Source: Caballeronia peredens
GTDB taxonomy: Bacteria > Pseudomonadota > Gammaproteobacteria > Burkholderiales > Burkholderiaceae
Direction of reading: 5' to 3'
Assembly: GCA_001544595.2 (NCBI GenBank)
Contig: FCOH02000002.1
Location: forward strand, 62,001 to 126,000
DNA: 64,000 nucleotides
Shown here piece by piece: positions 35,715-46,653 of this stretch (positions within the stretch are counted from its first letter, which is position 1; each line of letters begins with the position of its first letter). Position numbers and translations under genes: made by a program. The notes beneath the pieces were generated by a model. It made no database searches and was not told the origin of the DNA. It worked only from the letters and a program-made list of their open reading frames with translations.

Positions 35715-36611
35715 TCACTTCGGCCGCCGTTCGCGCGCGGTCTGCAGATCGCCGCAGAGTTGCGCCGCGCCCAGTGCGAGGCGCGGCGTCGGCCGGTTGA
35801 TGAGATCGCCGTCGATGCCGAAGAGATTGCCGCGCGCGACGGCGGTGAGCGAGGTCCAGCGTTGCCAGCGTTCGAGCGCGGGCAGCGGCCGGTCGGGCGT
35901 CGTCGCGCCGGGCGTCGCGGTGACGATCGCTTCCGGATTCGCCGCGAGCACGGCTTCGGTCGAAATCGTCGGCACGCGCGGCGTCTCGGCCGCGAATACG
36001 TTGACGCCGCCGCACAGCGCGATCACTTCGTCGAAGACATTGTCGCGATTGAGCGTCATCAGCGGATCGTCCCAGACCTGATAGAACACGCTCACGGGCG
36101 GCCGCGCAGCATAGTGCGCGCGCAGTTGCGTGATGTCGCGCGTGAAAGCCTCCGACGCCGCGTGCGCGCTCGCCTGCGTGCCGAGCAGCGTGCCCAGCTT
36201 GTCGATGCTCGTCGCGATATCGTTCAGATGCCGGGGCTCGCTGAAGTAGACCGGAATGCCGAGCGCCTTCAGGCGGTCCGTCTGGCGCGCCACGTTGCCG
36301 TGCCGCCATATCACGATCAGATCCGGATGCAATGCGACGATGCGTTCGAGATCGAGCGCCTTGTTGTCGCCGACGCGCGGGATCGTCTGCGCTTCCTTCG
36401 GATAATCGCTGTACGTCACCGCGCCGACGATGCGCGCGCCGCCGCCCGCCGCGAACAGCAATTCGGTGACATGCGGCGCGAGACTCACGACGCGCGCGGC
36501 CGGCCGGTCGAGCGTGACGGAGGCGCCGCTGTCGTCGATGACGGTGATGGCGCCTTGGGCCTGCGCGATGGCGAACGTCGCGAGACCTGCAATCGCCGCG
36601 AGCCGCTTCAT
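35715..36611 (-). CDS. btuF: periplasmic cobalamin-binding protein of the BtuCDF importer
   Basis: 298 residues from ATG at 36611, overlapping the cobD stop as ATGA. A longer in-frame extension is just cobD antisense coding. A signal peptide (MKRLAAIAGLATFAIAQAQG) leads into a type III binding fold: RVVSLAPHVTELLFAAGGGARIVG, VTYSDYPKEAQTIPRVGD and LERIVALHPDLIVIW. It hands corrinoids to BtuCD, encoded in the facing operon. The stop meets the cobC stop directly (35714/35715). Confidence 0.92.
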   Translation of the reverse strand: MKRLAAIAGLATFAIAQAQGAITVIDDSGASVTLDRPAARVVSLAPHVTELLFAAGGGARIVGAVTYSDYPKEAQTIPRVGDNKALDLERIVALHPDLIVIWRHGNVARQTDRLKALGIPVYFSEPRHLNDIATSIDKLGTLLGTQASAHAASEAFTRDITQLRAHYAARPPVSVFYQVWDDPLMTLNRDNVFDEVIALCGGVNVFAAETPRVPTISTEAVLAANPEAIVTATPGATTPDRPLPALERWQRWTSLTAVARGNLFGIDGDLINRPTPRLALGAAQLCGDLQTARERRPK

Positions 36612-37603
36612 CCGCAAATCTCCCGCAACGCGAGCGCGAGACGCGCCCAGTCGCCTTCCGCGCCCGGCAAGCCGACGCGCAGGCTCGGCGTCATGCCGGG
36701 CAGATCGAAGAGGCGCGTCCAGATGCCGCGTCGCGCCAGCGCGTCCTGCAGTTCGGGCGCGTTCGCCGTTCGGGTCCACGCGAAAAGCGGCGTCGCGCGC
36801 ACGTCGAAGCCCCGGTCCGCGAGCAACGCGGCGAGACGCGCGCCATCGCGTTGCAGGCGTGCGCGCGTGTCGCGCTGCCACGCGATATCGGCGAAAGCGG
36901 CTTCGACCGCATGCCGCGCCGGGCCGCTCACGGTCCACGCGCCGAGCGCCGCGCGCAATGCCTCGACGGCCGGCGGCGCCGCGAGCACGAAGCCCGCGCG
37001 CAGGCCCGCGAGCCCGAAGAACTTGCCGACGGAGCGCAGCACGATCAGGCCTTCGCGCGCGGTTTCGTTCGCGAGCGAGGCGGCGGGATCGACATCGGCG
37101 AATGCTTCGTCGACGATCAGCGTGCCGCCGCGCGACGCGAGCCGCGCATGCCAGCGCAGCAGCGTGTCGCGCGCAAGCCGTTCGGCGGTCGGATTATTCG
37201 GATTGGCGACGATCACGTGATCGACGGTCTCGGGCAGATCGTGCGCGGCGGCGTCGAGCGTCACGATGCTGTGTCCCGCGCGCGCGAACGCAGGCGCGTA
37301 TTCGCCGTAGGTCAACGGCGCGACCGCCGCCGTGCCGCGCCGCAACAGCGCCGGCAGCGCGCGGATGGCCGCCTGCGATCCCGCCACCGGCAGCGCGAGC
37401 GGCGCGCCGTAATGAAGCGCGGCGGCTTCGGCGAGACCGTCGTCGTCTTCGGGCAGACGCCGCCACGCGTCGGGCGGCACGGGCGGCACCGGATAGCCGT
37501 GCGGATTGATGCCCGTCGACAGGTCGAGCCAGTCGTCGAAGGGAATGGCGTAGCGGCGCGCGGCTTCGCGCAGATTGCCGCCGTGACGGATCGGAGGATT
37601 CAT
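36608..37603 (-). CDS. cobD: threonine-phosphate decarboxylase (PLP-dependent, aminopropanol arm)
   Basis: 331 residues. MNPPIRHGGNLREAARRYAIPFDDWLDLSTGINPHGYP is the usual start of this class. The PLP Lys lies in LRSVGKFFGLAGLRAGF (about residue 190). It decarboxylates L-threonine-O-3-phosphate to aminopropanol phosphate, which CbiB attaches to the corrin. The symbol is cobD in Salmonella nomenclature and cobC in Pseudomonas; the enterobacterial name is used. It lies between cbiB (1 bp upstream) and btuF. Confidence 0.92.
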   Translation of the reverse strand: MNPPIRHGGNLREAARRYAIPFDDWLDLSTGINPHGYPVPPVPPDAWRRLPEDDDGLAEAAALHYGAPLALPVAGSQAAIRALPALLRRGTAAVAPLTYGEYAPAFARAGHSIVTLDAAAHDLPETVDHVIVANPNNPTAERLARDTLLRWHARLASRGGTLIVDEAFADVDPAASLANETAREGLIVLRSVGKFFGLAGLRAGFVLAAPPAVEALRAALGAWTVSGPARHAVEAAFADIAWQRDTRARLQRDGARLAALLADRGFDVRATPLFAWTRTANAPELQDALARRGIWTRLFDLPGMTPSLRVGLPGAEGDWARLALALREICG

Positions 37604-37604
37604 G

Positions 37605-38546
37605 TCAGGCGCCCGTAGTCGCGCTCACGATGGCAAGGACCAGCAGCACCGCGAGCCACAAAAGCGTCGCGCGCTCGACGAGCCTGAGCGCCGCGACCAC
37701 GTGCTTCGGGTTCGCGCTGTGACCCGCGCCGAGCGTCGGGCGCGCTTCCAGCTTGCCGTGATAGACCGCTGCGCCGCCGATCAGCACGTTCAGGCTGCCC
37801 GCGCCCGCGGCCATCACCGGGCCGGCGTTCGGGCTGTCCCACGAGCGCGCCTGCGTGCGCCAGCAGTGCCAGGCCATGTGCGTGTCGCCCGCGAGCGCGT
37901 AGGTCGCGGCCGTGAGGCGCGCGGGGATGAAGTTGAGCACGTCGTCGAAGCGCGCCGCCGCCCAGCCGAAGCGCAAGAAGCGCGGCGTGCGGTAGCCCCA
38001 CATCGCATCGAGCGTGTTGGCGAGGCGGAACATGAGCGCGCCCGGGCCGCCCGCGACGGCGAACCAGAACAGCGCGCCGAAGATCGCGTCGTTGCCGTTC
38101 TCCAGAGCCGATTCCACCGCCGCGCGCGAGAGCGCGTTTTCATCGGCCTGCGAGGTATCGCGCGAGACGATGCGCGAGGTCAGTTTGCGCGCGCTGTCGA
38201 GATCGCCGAAGCTCAGCGCGCGCGCGATCGGCGCGATGTGCTCGCGCAGGCTTTTCGCCCCGAGCGCGAACCACAAGAGCAGCACGTGCACGAGACACGC
38301 GTAGGCGAACGGCAGGATGCCGACGAGCGCCCACGCGATGCCGACCGGCGGCGCGACCAGCGCGAACCACGCGAGCATGCCCGCGGGCCGCGCGCGAAAG
38401 CCGGTGTTCATGCGCGCTTCGAGCTTCGTCGCGAGCGTGCCGAAGCCGACGAGCGGATGCCGCGTGCGCGGCTCGCCGAACACGCGATCGACGATCACGC
38501 CGAGCAGCGCGAGCATCGCCATGGTGTAGACGGTGAGGAGCAGCAT
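37605..38546 (-). CDS. cbiB: adenosylcobinamide-phosphate synthase
   Basis: 313 residues with several membrane helices. The N-terminal DRVFGEPRTRHPLVGFG is the family motif (usually DxxxGDPxxxPHPV). Later conserved elements are LVSRDTSQADENALSRAAVESALENGNDAIFGALFW (here ..IVSRD..) and PARLTAATYALAG. It amidates adenosylcobyric acid with aminopropanol (phosphate) to form cobinamide. It is translated with cobU (7 bp upstream) and cobD (1 bp downstream). Confidence 0.93.
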   Translation of the reverse strand: MLLLTVYTMAMLALLGVIVDRVFGEPRTRHPLVGFGTLATKLEARMNTGFRARPAGMLAWFALVAPPVGIAWALVGILPFAYACLVHVLLLWFALGAKSLREHIAPIARALSFGDLDSARKLTSRIVSRDTSQADENALSRAAVESALENGNDAIFGALFWFAVAGGPGALMFRLANTLDAMWGYRTPRFLRFGWAAARFDDVLNFIPARLTAATYALAGDTHMAWHCWRTQARSWDSPNAGPVMAAGAGSLNVLIGGAAVYHGKLEARPTLGAGHSANPKHVVAALRLVERATLLWLAVLLVLAIVSATTGA

Positions 38547-38553
38547 CGCGCGT

Positions 38554-39132
38554 TCAGCCTTTGAGGGCGAGCGGCAGGCCCGCGACCATCAGCGTCGCGC
38601 GGGTGCTCGCGGCCGCGACGCGCTGGTTCAGGCGGCCGAGTTCGTCGACGTAAAGGCGCGTCACCGAGCCGAGCGGCACGACGCCCAGCCCGATTTCGTT
38701 GCTGACCACGATGACCTTGCCGCGCGTGCCGGCGAGCGCGGCATCGAACGCGGCGAAGGCGTCGCGCGCGGCGGGCGTCAGGGCGGCGATCTCGTCGGCG
38801 CCGGGCGTTTGCGCGAAGAGCAGATTGGCGAGCCACAGCGTCAGACAGTCGATCAGCACGCAGTGGCCCGCGCGATCGGCGTCGAGCAACGCGCCGGCGA
38901 GATCGAGCGGCGCTTCGACGAGCGTCCAGTGCGCGGGCCGGCGTTCGCGATGCAGCCGCACGCGTTCGGCAAACTCGCGGTCGCCTTGGGTGTCGCCTTG
39001 GGTGTCGCCGCGGTCGATACGCGCCGTCGCGATATACGTCACGGGCAATCCGCTTTGCGCGGCGAGGCGTTCGGCGTGCGCGCTCTTGCCCGAGCGCGCG
39101 CCGCCGAGGATGAAAGTGAGATCGGGGGGCAT
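38554..39132 (-). CDS. cobU: bifunctional adenosylcobinamide kinase / guanylyltransferase
   Basis: 192 residues. The P-loop is GGARSGKSAHAERLA (about residues 9-23). The guanylylated His lies in VRLHRERRPAHWTLVEAP. IVVSNEIGLGVVP is also conserved. It phosphorylates adenosylcobinamide and transfers GMP to it, preparing the substrate for CobS. A 12-bp tandem duplication (38983-39006) repeats GDTQ in the loop near residue 45. It is the first gene of the minus-strand operon, divergent from cobQ across 56 bp. Confidence 0.94.
   Translation of the reverse strand: MPPDLTFILGGARSGKSAHAERLAAQSGLPVTYIATARIDRGDTQGDTQGDREFAERVRLHRERRPAHWTLVEAPLDLAGALLDADRAGHCVLIDCLTLWLANLLFAQTPGADEIAALTPAARDAFAAFDAALAGTRGKVIVVSNEIGLGVVPLGSVTRLYVDELGRLNQRVAAASTRATLMVAGLPLALKG
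38983..39006. repeat. 12-bp tandem duplication inside cobU
   Basis: GCCTTGGGTGTC is present twice in a row, encoding GDTQ-GDTQ in a loop. The frame is preserved. It looks like a recent replication slip. Confidence 0.85.
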
Positions 39133-39188
39133 CGCGATATTGTACTGACGGGCTAAGATAGCGCGTCGTTCTTCACGAGAATCTCCCG

Positions 39189-40673
39189 ATGCCTTTCACG
39201 CCCCGCGGCACGCTGATGATCCAGGGCACGACCTCCGACGCCGGCAAGAGCACGCTCGTCGCCGGCCTGTGCCGGCTCGCGCGGCGCGCGGGCGTGCGGG
39301 TCGCGCCGTTCAAGCCGCAAAACATGGCGCTCAACAGCGCGGTGACCGTCGACGGCGGCGAGATCGGCCGCGCGCAGGCGCTGCAGGCGGTCGCGGCGGG
39401 CGTGCCCGCGCGCATCGACTTCAATCCGGTGCTGCTCAAGCCGACGAGCGATCGCGGCGCGCAGGTCATCATCCACGGTCACGCGCACGCGAATCTCGAC
39501 GCGCGCGCTTATCACGCCTACAAGCGCACCGCGTTCGATGCCGTGCTCGCGTCCTACGCGCGCCTGCAGAACGAGTTCGACGCGGTGATCGTCGAAGGCG
39601 CGGGCAGTCCCGCCGAGATCAATCTGCGCGACGGCGACATCGCCAACATGGGTTTCGCCGAGCGCGTGGATTGCCCGGTCGTGCTCGTCGCCGACATCGA
39701 TCGCGGCGGCGTGTTCGCGCATCTCGTCGGCACGCTCGCGTGCTTGTCGGAAAGCGAGCGTGCGCGCGTGCGGGGCTTCGTCATCAACCGGTTTCGCGGG
39801 GATGTCGGCCTGCTCGCGCCCGGGCTCGAATGGCTCGAAGCGCAGACCGGCAAGCCGGTGTTCGGCGTGCTGCCGTATCTGCACGGTCTCACGCTCGACG
39901 CCGAAGACATGCTGCCGGGCCAGCCGCACGCGCGCGCGGCGAACGGCGCGGCGAACGTGCTGAAGGTGATCGTGCCCGCGCTGCCGCGCATCAGCAATCA
40001 CACCGATTTCGATGCGCTGCGCGCGCATCCGCAGGTCGATTTCGCCTACGTGCGCGCGGGCGTGGCGCCGCCGACGGCGGATCTCATCGTTCTGCCGGGC
40101 TCGAAAAGCGTGCAGCGCGATCTCGCCTGGCTGCGCGAGAACGGCTGGGAGCGCGCGATCGGGCGGCATCTGCGATACGGCGGCAAGGTGCTCGGCATCT
40201 GCGGCGGTATGCAGATGCTCGGGCGCGACATCGACGATCCGGAAGGCGTCGAAGGCGCGGCGGGCTGCGTGAACGGCCTCGGCCTGCTCGACTTGCATAC
40301 CGTGCTGACGCCGCAAAAGCAGCTGGAGAACGTCGCGGGACGGTTGCGCATCGACGGCACGGGCGCGCCCGTGAGCGGCTACGAAATCCACATGGGACGC
40401 ACGCACGGCGCGGCGCTCGCGCGGCCTTTCGTCGCGCTGGATTCGGGACGCCTCGACGGCGCCGTGTCGGAGGACGACCAGATCGCCGCGACCTATCTGC
40501 ACGGCGTCTTCGATACGCCCGAAGCCTGCGCCGCGCTGCTCGCGTGGGCGGGCGCGCAGGATGCCGCGCCGCTCGACTATCCGGCGCTGCGCGAAGCGTC
40601 GCTCGACCGTCTCGCCGATTCGTTCGCGGAGTCGCTCGATCTGGCGGCGTTGCAGGCCGCGTTCGCTCAATAA
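39189..40673 (+). CDS. cobQ: cobyric acid synthase (glutamine-hydrolysing)
   Basis: 494 residues. An N-terminal BioD-like ATPase domain ([24 protein letters not shown], about residues 12-35) is followed by [26 protein letters not shown]-terminal class I glutamine amidotransferase domain has the nucleophile Cys in [14 protein letters not shown] and His in TYLHGVFD. It amidates four carboxylates of cob(II)yrinate a,c-diamide. It is divergent from cobU, completing the late cobalamin branch here. The end overlaps the thioesterase gene by 7 bp, tail to tail. Confidence 0.96.
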   Translation: MPFTPRGTLMIQGTTSDAGKSTLVAGLCRLARRAGVRVAPFKPQNMALNSAVTVDGGEIGRAQALQAVAAGVPARIDFNPVLLKPTSDRGAQVIIHGHAHANLDARAYHAYKRTAFDAVLASYARLQNEFDAVIVEGAGSPAEINLRDGDIANMGFAERVDCPVVLVADIDRGGVFAHLVGTLACLSESERARVRGFVINRFRGDVGLLAPGLEWLEAQTGKPVFGVLPYLHGLTLDAEDMLPGQPHARAANGAANVLKVIVPALPRISNHTDFDALRAHPQVDFAYVRAGVAPPTADLIVLPGSKSVQRDLAWLRENGWERAIGRHLRYGGKVLGICGGMQMLGRDIDDPEGVEGAAGCVNGLGLLDLHTVLTPQKQLENVAGRLRIDGTGAPVSGYEIHMGRTHGAALARPFVALDSGRLDGAVSEDDQIAATYLHGVFDTPEACAALLAWAGAQDAAPLDYPALREASLDRLADSFAESLDLAALQAAFAQ

Positions 40674-41086
40674 AGAATCATCTGCGTGCAACGGAACATG
40701 GCGATGAGCTTGCCGTCGCCGTTCGTCACGGTCGCGTCCCACACCTGCGTGCTGCGCCCGAGATGCACGGCCGTGGCGCGCGCGACGATCTTTCCTTCGC
40801 GCGCCGTCGAGACGTGGTTGCTCTTCAGTTCGAGCGTCGTGAAGTTTTGCGCTTTCTCCGGCAGATGCGCGATGCACGCGTAGCCGCAGCAGGTATCGGC
40901 GAGCCCGACGACCGTCGCCGCGTGCAGAAAGCCGTTGGGCGCGAGCAGTTCGGGGCGGATCGAGACTTCGCCGCTCAAGGCGCCCTGATCGAGCGAAAGC
41001 AGCTGCACGCCGAGCAGATCGGGCAGGCGGCCTTTCTGGCGGTTGCGCAGGAAATCGAGTGTGACATCGGGGCGGAGTACGGTCAT
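40667..41086 (-). CDS. hotdog-fold thioesterase, PaaI family
   Basis: 139 residues from ATG at 41086; the longer frame upstream is antisense to parA. The hotdog core reads [45 protein letters not shown], with NGFLHA...AD in the active-site position. Strands near [38 protein letters not shown] follow. It probably hydrolyses an acyl- or aryl-CoA; the substrate is unknown. Confidence 0.86.
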   Translation of the reverse strand: MTVLRPDVTLDFLRNRQKGRLPDLLGVQLLSLDQGALSGEVSIRPELLAPNGFLHAATVVGLADTCCGYACIAHLPEKAQNFTTLELKSNHVSTAREGKIVARATAVHLGRSTQVWDATVTNGDGKLIAMFRCTQMILY

Positions 41087-41335
41087 GGGCGTGAGGGTCG
41101 AAGAAGCGGAATGACTGGAATGAGATGACGAATGCGGTGCCGATGGGCGTCGGATGCGGCACGGCCGTTCGGCCGATGTGCCTGATGCACCACTTTTGCC
41201 GATAATATCAACGCTCCATCCAATAATGACCAATCGACGAACAATCGACGACCTGACCGAAGTCCAGGCGGCGACCAGGCCGCGCGCCGCAGGCCGGACC
41301 TGGCGGGCGCGCCGAATTTCTTCCCGGGATCTTTC

Positions 41336-41962
41336 ATGACCGTGATCGTGGTGGCAAATCCGAAAGGCGGCGTGGGCAAGAGCACGCTCGCAACGAATCT
41401 GGCGGGGTATTTCGCGGCGCAGGGCGAATGGGTCGCGCTCGCCGATCTCGACAAACAGCGCTCCTCGCACGCGTGGCTGTCGTTGCGGGTAGACACGCTG
41501 CCGAAGATCGAGGAATGGGGCATCGACATCGATGCGCCCGCCAAGCCGCCCAAAGGTCTGGAAAGGGCCGTCGTGGATACCCCGGCGGGCGTCCACGGCA
41601 ACCGGCTCGCGCTCGCGCTGGAACTGGCGGACAAGGTGATCGTGCCGCTCCAGCCATCGATGTTCGACATTCTCGCGACACAGGATTTCCTCGCGCGGCT
41701 CGCCAAGGAAAAGGCCGTGCGCAAGGGCGCGATCCAGGTCGGCGTGGTCGGCATGCGGGTCGATGCGCGCACGCGCTCGGCGGATCAGCTGCATCGCTTC
41801 GTCGAAGGGCTCGATCTGCCGGTGCTGGGTTTTCTGCGCGATACGCAGAACTACGTGCAGCTCGCCGCGCACGGCCTCACGATCTGGGACGTGGCGAAGA
41901 GCCGCGTCGAGAAGGATCTGGAGCAATGGGCGCCGATCGTCGAATGGGTGTCGCAGAAATGA
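41336..41962 (+). CDS. ParA-family ATPase (orphan, single-domain)
   Basis: 208 residues. The deviant Walker A VANPKGGVGKSTLATNLAGY (about residues 6-25) and RAVVDTPAGVHG (switch/Walker B) mark a compact ParA/MinD-like ATPase without an N-terminal DNA-binding domain. No parB or centromere-like repeats are nearby, so chromosome segregation is unlikely. Small orphan ParAs often position other cargo such as chemoreceptors, carboxysomes or plasmids. Cargo here is unknown. Confidence 0.87.
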   Translation: MTVIVVANPKGGVGKSTLATNLAGYFAAQGEWVALADLDKQRSSHAWLSLRVDTLPKIEEWGIDIDAPAKPPKGLERAVVDTPAGVHGNRLALALELADKVIVPLQPSMFDILATQDFLARLAKEKAVRKGAIQVGVVGMRVDARTRSADQLHRFVEGLDLPVLGFLRDTQNYVQLAAHGLTIWDVAKSRVEKDLEQWAPIVEWVSQK

Positions 41963-41998
41963 GAAAAGCCGGCGTCCTCGCGGATGCGCCGGCTCTTT
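41963..41998. terminator. terminator between parA and panD (convergent)
   Basis: AGCCGGCG at 41967-41974 pairs with CGCCGGCT at 41987-41994, followed by CTTTCAT. A modest A-run on the left suggests it can also serve panD. Confidence 0.7.
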
Positions 41999-42016
41999 CA
42001 TAAGTACAGCGGGGAA

Positions 42017-42403
42017 TCAGGTCCAGTTCTGCGTCGGCACGTGATCGCGGCTGCCCTTGATGCGGTTGTTTTCGTCGACGAACACCAGATCGGGTTTCCA
42101 GCCCGCCCGGATCTCGTTTTCGTCCACCTGCGCGAACGCCGCGATGATCACGAGATCGCCCAGTTGCGCGCGCCGCGCGGCCGAGCCGTTCAGCGAGATC
42201 ATGCCGCTGCCGCGCTCGCCCTTGATCGCATAGGTGGTGAGGCGCTCGCCGTTGTTCACGTTCCAGATGTCGATCTGCTCGTTTTCCAGCAGGTTCGCGG
42301 CTTCGAGCAGGTTTTCGTCGATCGCGCACGAGCCTTCGTAGTGAAGCTCGCAATGCGTGACGGTTGCGCGGTGAATCTTCGATTTGAGCATGGTGCGCTG
42401 CAT
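42017..42403 (-). CDS. panD: aspartate 1-decarboxylase (proenzyme)
   Basis: 128 residues. The self-cleavage site is YEGSCAID, with the Gly-Ser bond near residues 24-25 yielding the pyruvoyl group. [16 protein letters not shown] and [29 protein letters not shown] are canonical. It makes beta-alanine for pantothenate. It lies 31 bp after panC on the same strand, so both pantothenate precursors are handled by one transcript. Confidence 0.96.
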   Translation of the reverse strand: MQRTMLKSKIHRATVTHCELHYEGSCAIDENLLEAANLLENEQIDIWNVNNGERLTTYAIKGERGSGMISLNGSAARRAQLGDLVIIAAFAQVDENEIRAGWKPDLVFVDENNRIKGSRDHVPTQNWT

Positions 42404-42434
42404 GATGCTTCCTTCCTGATTACGACGAATAGCG

Positions 42435-44233
<1,799 letters not shown>

Positions 44234-44235
44234 GT

Positions 44236-44421
44236 TCAGAAGTTCTGGTAGTAGACGTAGGGCGTCTGCGTCACGCGCGACTCCTGCTGCTCGCTGCGCT
44301 CGTCGAGGTCGATCGGCTGCTTGTCCCACAGCAGCGCGCGGCCGCGGCGCTGCTCTTCTTCCAGCGACGGCTTTTGCTCTTTCAACTGATTGATGAACTG
44401 GGTGATATCCGACTGATACAT
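44236..44421 (-). CDS. DUF3460 family protein
   Basis: 61 residues (MYQSDITQFINQLKEQKPSLEEEQRRGRALLWDK...). This short, charged, cytoplasmic protein is found upstream of scpA in Burkholderiales. The stop is 2 bp before the scpA GTG, so coupling is likely. Function unknown. Confidence 0.87.
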   Translation of the reverse strand: MYQSDITQFINQLKEQKPSLEEEQRRGRALLWDKQPIDLDERSEQQESRVTQTPYVYYQNF

Positions 44422-44774
44422 GATCCGGCTTCCATTGGGTCGATGCGGGTTCGGGCGCGCGTGGCGCGGCGCACGGGGCAGGCGAAGGCAGCGGTCCGTG
44501 CCGGCCGCGCTCGCCTGTGCGCCGCAATTTTACCGCAAGCGTGCAGCGGCAACGCATATCGGCGCGGGCGTTTCGCCGCCCGATCCGCGCACGCGCGTGC
44601 AGGTTCGGCGGAACCCCGCGCGCCGCGCGCCGTCCAAAGGCGCACTTCCGGCGCGAGCCGGGGCCGCGCTTTCCGGCGCGCGCGGCTTTTTTACCGCGTC
44701 GGGGCGCATCGATGTGGTGAAATAGCGCCTGCATTGCCTGCGCCCGGCGCCGCGGCGGCCGCGCACAGCACCGC
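44422..44774. other. divergent region between DUF3460 and tamA
   Basis: About 350 bp, extremely GC-rich with GCGCGC runs. Frames are open on both strands, but none has a ribosome site or recognisable product. It should contain two divergent promoters; none could be singled out. Confidence 0.5.
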
Positions 44775-46616
44775 ATGCAAGACCGCGTTTTCTTTCAATT
44801 CCAGTTTTCCCGATGCCGGAGGTCACGTTTGGCGGGGCGTTCGTTTGATCCGCTGCGCGCGCTGCGCGTGAAGCCGCTTCGCCTCGTGCGCATGCCGGCC
44901 GTGCTCGCCGCAATCGTCGCGTTCGGCTTTGCCGCGCCCGCATTCGGGAAGTACGACATCGACGTCGACGCGCCGCGCAGCGTCAAAAAGCTGCTCAAGG
45001 ACAATCTCGACATCTCCCGTTTCGCCAAGCGCGACAACGTGAGCGACGACCAGTTCCAGTTTCTCGTCACCGCGACGCCGAAGGACGTGCGCGATCTCGT
45101 CGCGACCGAAGGATATTTTTCGCCTGTCGTGCGCACCGATGTGACGACCGTCGACGGCACGCGCAACGTCAAGGTGAGCGTCGATCCGGGCCCGCGTACC
45201 CGCGTCGCCTCGGTGCAACTGCATTTCACGGGCGCGGTGACGACCGAGGATCCGACGCAGGAGAACGCGGCGCGCTTCGCGTTTTCGGTCAACGAAGGCG
45301 ATCCGTTCACGCAGAGCGGCTGGGACGACGCGAAGAACGCCGCGCTGAGGGCGCTGCAGTCGAAGCGCTATCTCGGCGCGAAAATCGTGCGTTCGCAGGC
45401 GCGCATCAATCCGCGCGCGCGTCTCGCCGATCTCTCGGTGACTTTCGACAGCGGCCCGACGTTCACGCTCGGCAAACTGGATGTGAGCGGCACGAAGCGC
45501 TATCCCGAGTGGATCGTCGATCATGTGAATCCGATCCGGCCCGGCGAGGTGTACGACAGCTCGCGCATCAACGAACTGCAGCGCCAGATCCAGAACACGC
45601 CGTACTACGCGAGCGTGGCGATCGACGTCGACAACGACGTGAACAAGCCGAACGAGACGCCGCTGCATCTGAAGGTGAGCGAGTATCCGTACAACAGCAT
45701 CCGCTACGGCGTGGGTTACGCGACCGACAACGGTTTTCACATTCAGGGCGCCTACAGCTATCTCAATACTTTCGGCGCGGCGTATCCGTTCACCATTTCC
45801 GGCCGCCTCGACCAGACGCAGCAATACGGCCGCGTGCAGCTCGCGATGCCGCCGGATTCGCACGGCTGGGTGAACGCCGTGTTCGGCTCGTACACGATCA
45901 CCGACGTGTCCAGCACGAACATTTACAGCGGACGCGTCGGCGTGCAGCGCTCGCGCTCGCGTCAGAACATCGACACGACCTTTTCGCTCACCTTCTACGA
46001 CGACCGCCTGACACAGAACGAGCCGAATCCGTCGACGGCGCGCGCGCTCGTGCCCGCGTGGACGTGGGTGCGCCGCGACGTCGACGATCCGCTCTTTCCG
46101 CGGCGCGGCAACATCATTCGCGCGGAGGCCGGATTCGCCGTGAAGGGCGTGATGACCGACCAGACTTTCGCGCGTCTCTACACCAACGCGCTGCAATACG
46201 TGCCGCTCGGCAAGAACGACCTGCTCGTGTTTCGCGCGGAGTTCGGCGGCGTGTTCACGAGCGGGCCGTCGAACGGCGTGCCGGCCTCGCTGCTGTTCCG
46301 CGCGGGCGGCGCGAACTCGGTGCGCGGCTATAGCTATCTGAGTATCGGCAACAATGTGTCTGGCTCGATCCTGCCGACCAAGTACATGGTGACGGGCAGC
46401 AGCGAGTATCAACACTGGTTCACGCACGACTGGGGCGGCGCGGTGTTTTTCGACATCGGCACGGCGACCGACACCTGGAGCGAGCGCGTGTTCCAGCCGG
46501 GCGTGGGCGTCGGTGCGCGCTGGCGCAGCCCGGTCGGTCCGGTGAACGTCGATGTGGCGTACGGGCTGAAGAACAAGAGCATCAAGCCGTATCTGACGCT
46601 CGGCATCGCTTTCTGA
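44775..46616 (+). CDS. tamA: TamA-like outer-membrane assembly protein (POTRA + BamA-type barrel)
   Basis: 613 residues; the true start may be one of the later in-frame codons, since the signal-like part is VLAAIVAFGFAAPAFGKYDIDV (about residues 45-60). Three POTRA-like modules fill about residues 60-290 (for example FTLGKLDVSGTKRYPEWIVDHV). A 16-strand Omp85 barrel follows, with RAGGANSVRGYSYLSIG and a terminal LTLGIAF suited to BamA recognition. TamA works with inner-membrane-anchored TamB in outer-membrane protein insertion and lipid transport. tamB is the next gene, 37 bp on. Confidence 0.9.
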   Translation: MQDRVFFQFQFSRCRRSRLAGRSFDPLRALRVKPLRLVRMPAVLAAIVAFGFAAPAFGKYDIDVDAPRSVKKLLKDNLDISRFAKRDNVSDDQFQFLVTATPKDVRDLVATEGYFSPVVRTDVTTVDGTRNVKVSVDPGPRTRVASVQLHFTGAVTTEDPTQENAARFAFSVNEGDPFTQSGWDDAKNAALRALQSKRYLGAKIVRSQARINPRARLADLSVTFDSGPTFTLGKLDVSGTKRYPEWIVDHVNPIRPGEVYDSSRINELQRQIQNTPYYASVAIDVDNDVNKPNETPLHLKVSEYPYNSIRYGVGYATDNGFHIQGAYSYLNTFGAAYPFTISGRLDQTQQYGRVQLAMPPDSHGWVNAVFGSYTITDVSSTNIYSGRVGVQRSRSRQNIDTTFSLTFYDDRLTQNEPNPSTARALVPAWTWVRRDVDDPLFPRRGNIIRAEAGFAVKGVMTDQTFARLYTNALQYVPLGKNDLLVFRAEFGGVFTSGPSNGVPASLLFRAGGANSVRGYSYLSIGNNVSGSILPTKYMVTGSSEYQHWFTHDWGGAVFFDIGTATDTWSERVFQPGVGVGARWRSPVGPVNVDVAYGLKNKSIKPYLTLGIAF

Positions 46617-46653
46617 TGCGCGCGAGAACGGTGGTCAAGGATATCGAAACGGC

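Noticed and set aside
44234..44776. Long N-terminal extension of ScpA
   Set aside because: The frame stays open upstream, but this part is Arg-rich and overlaps the DUF3460 gene; GTG at 44233 gives the family-like start.
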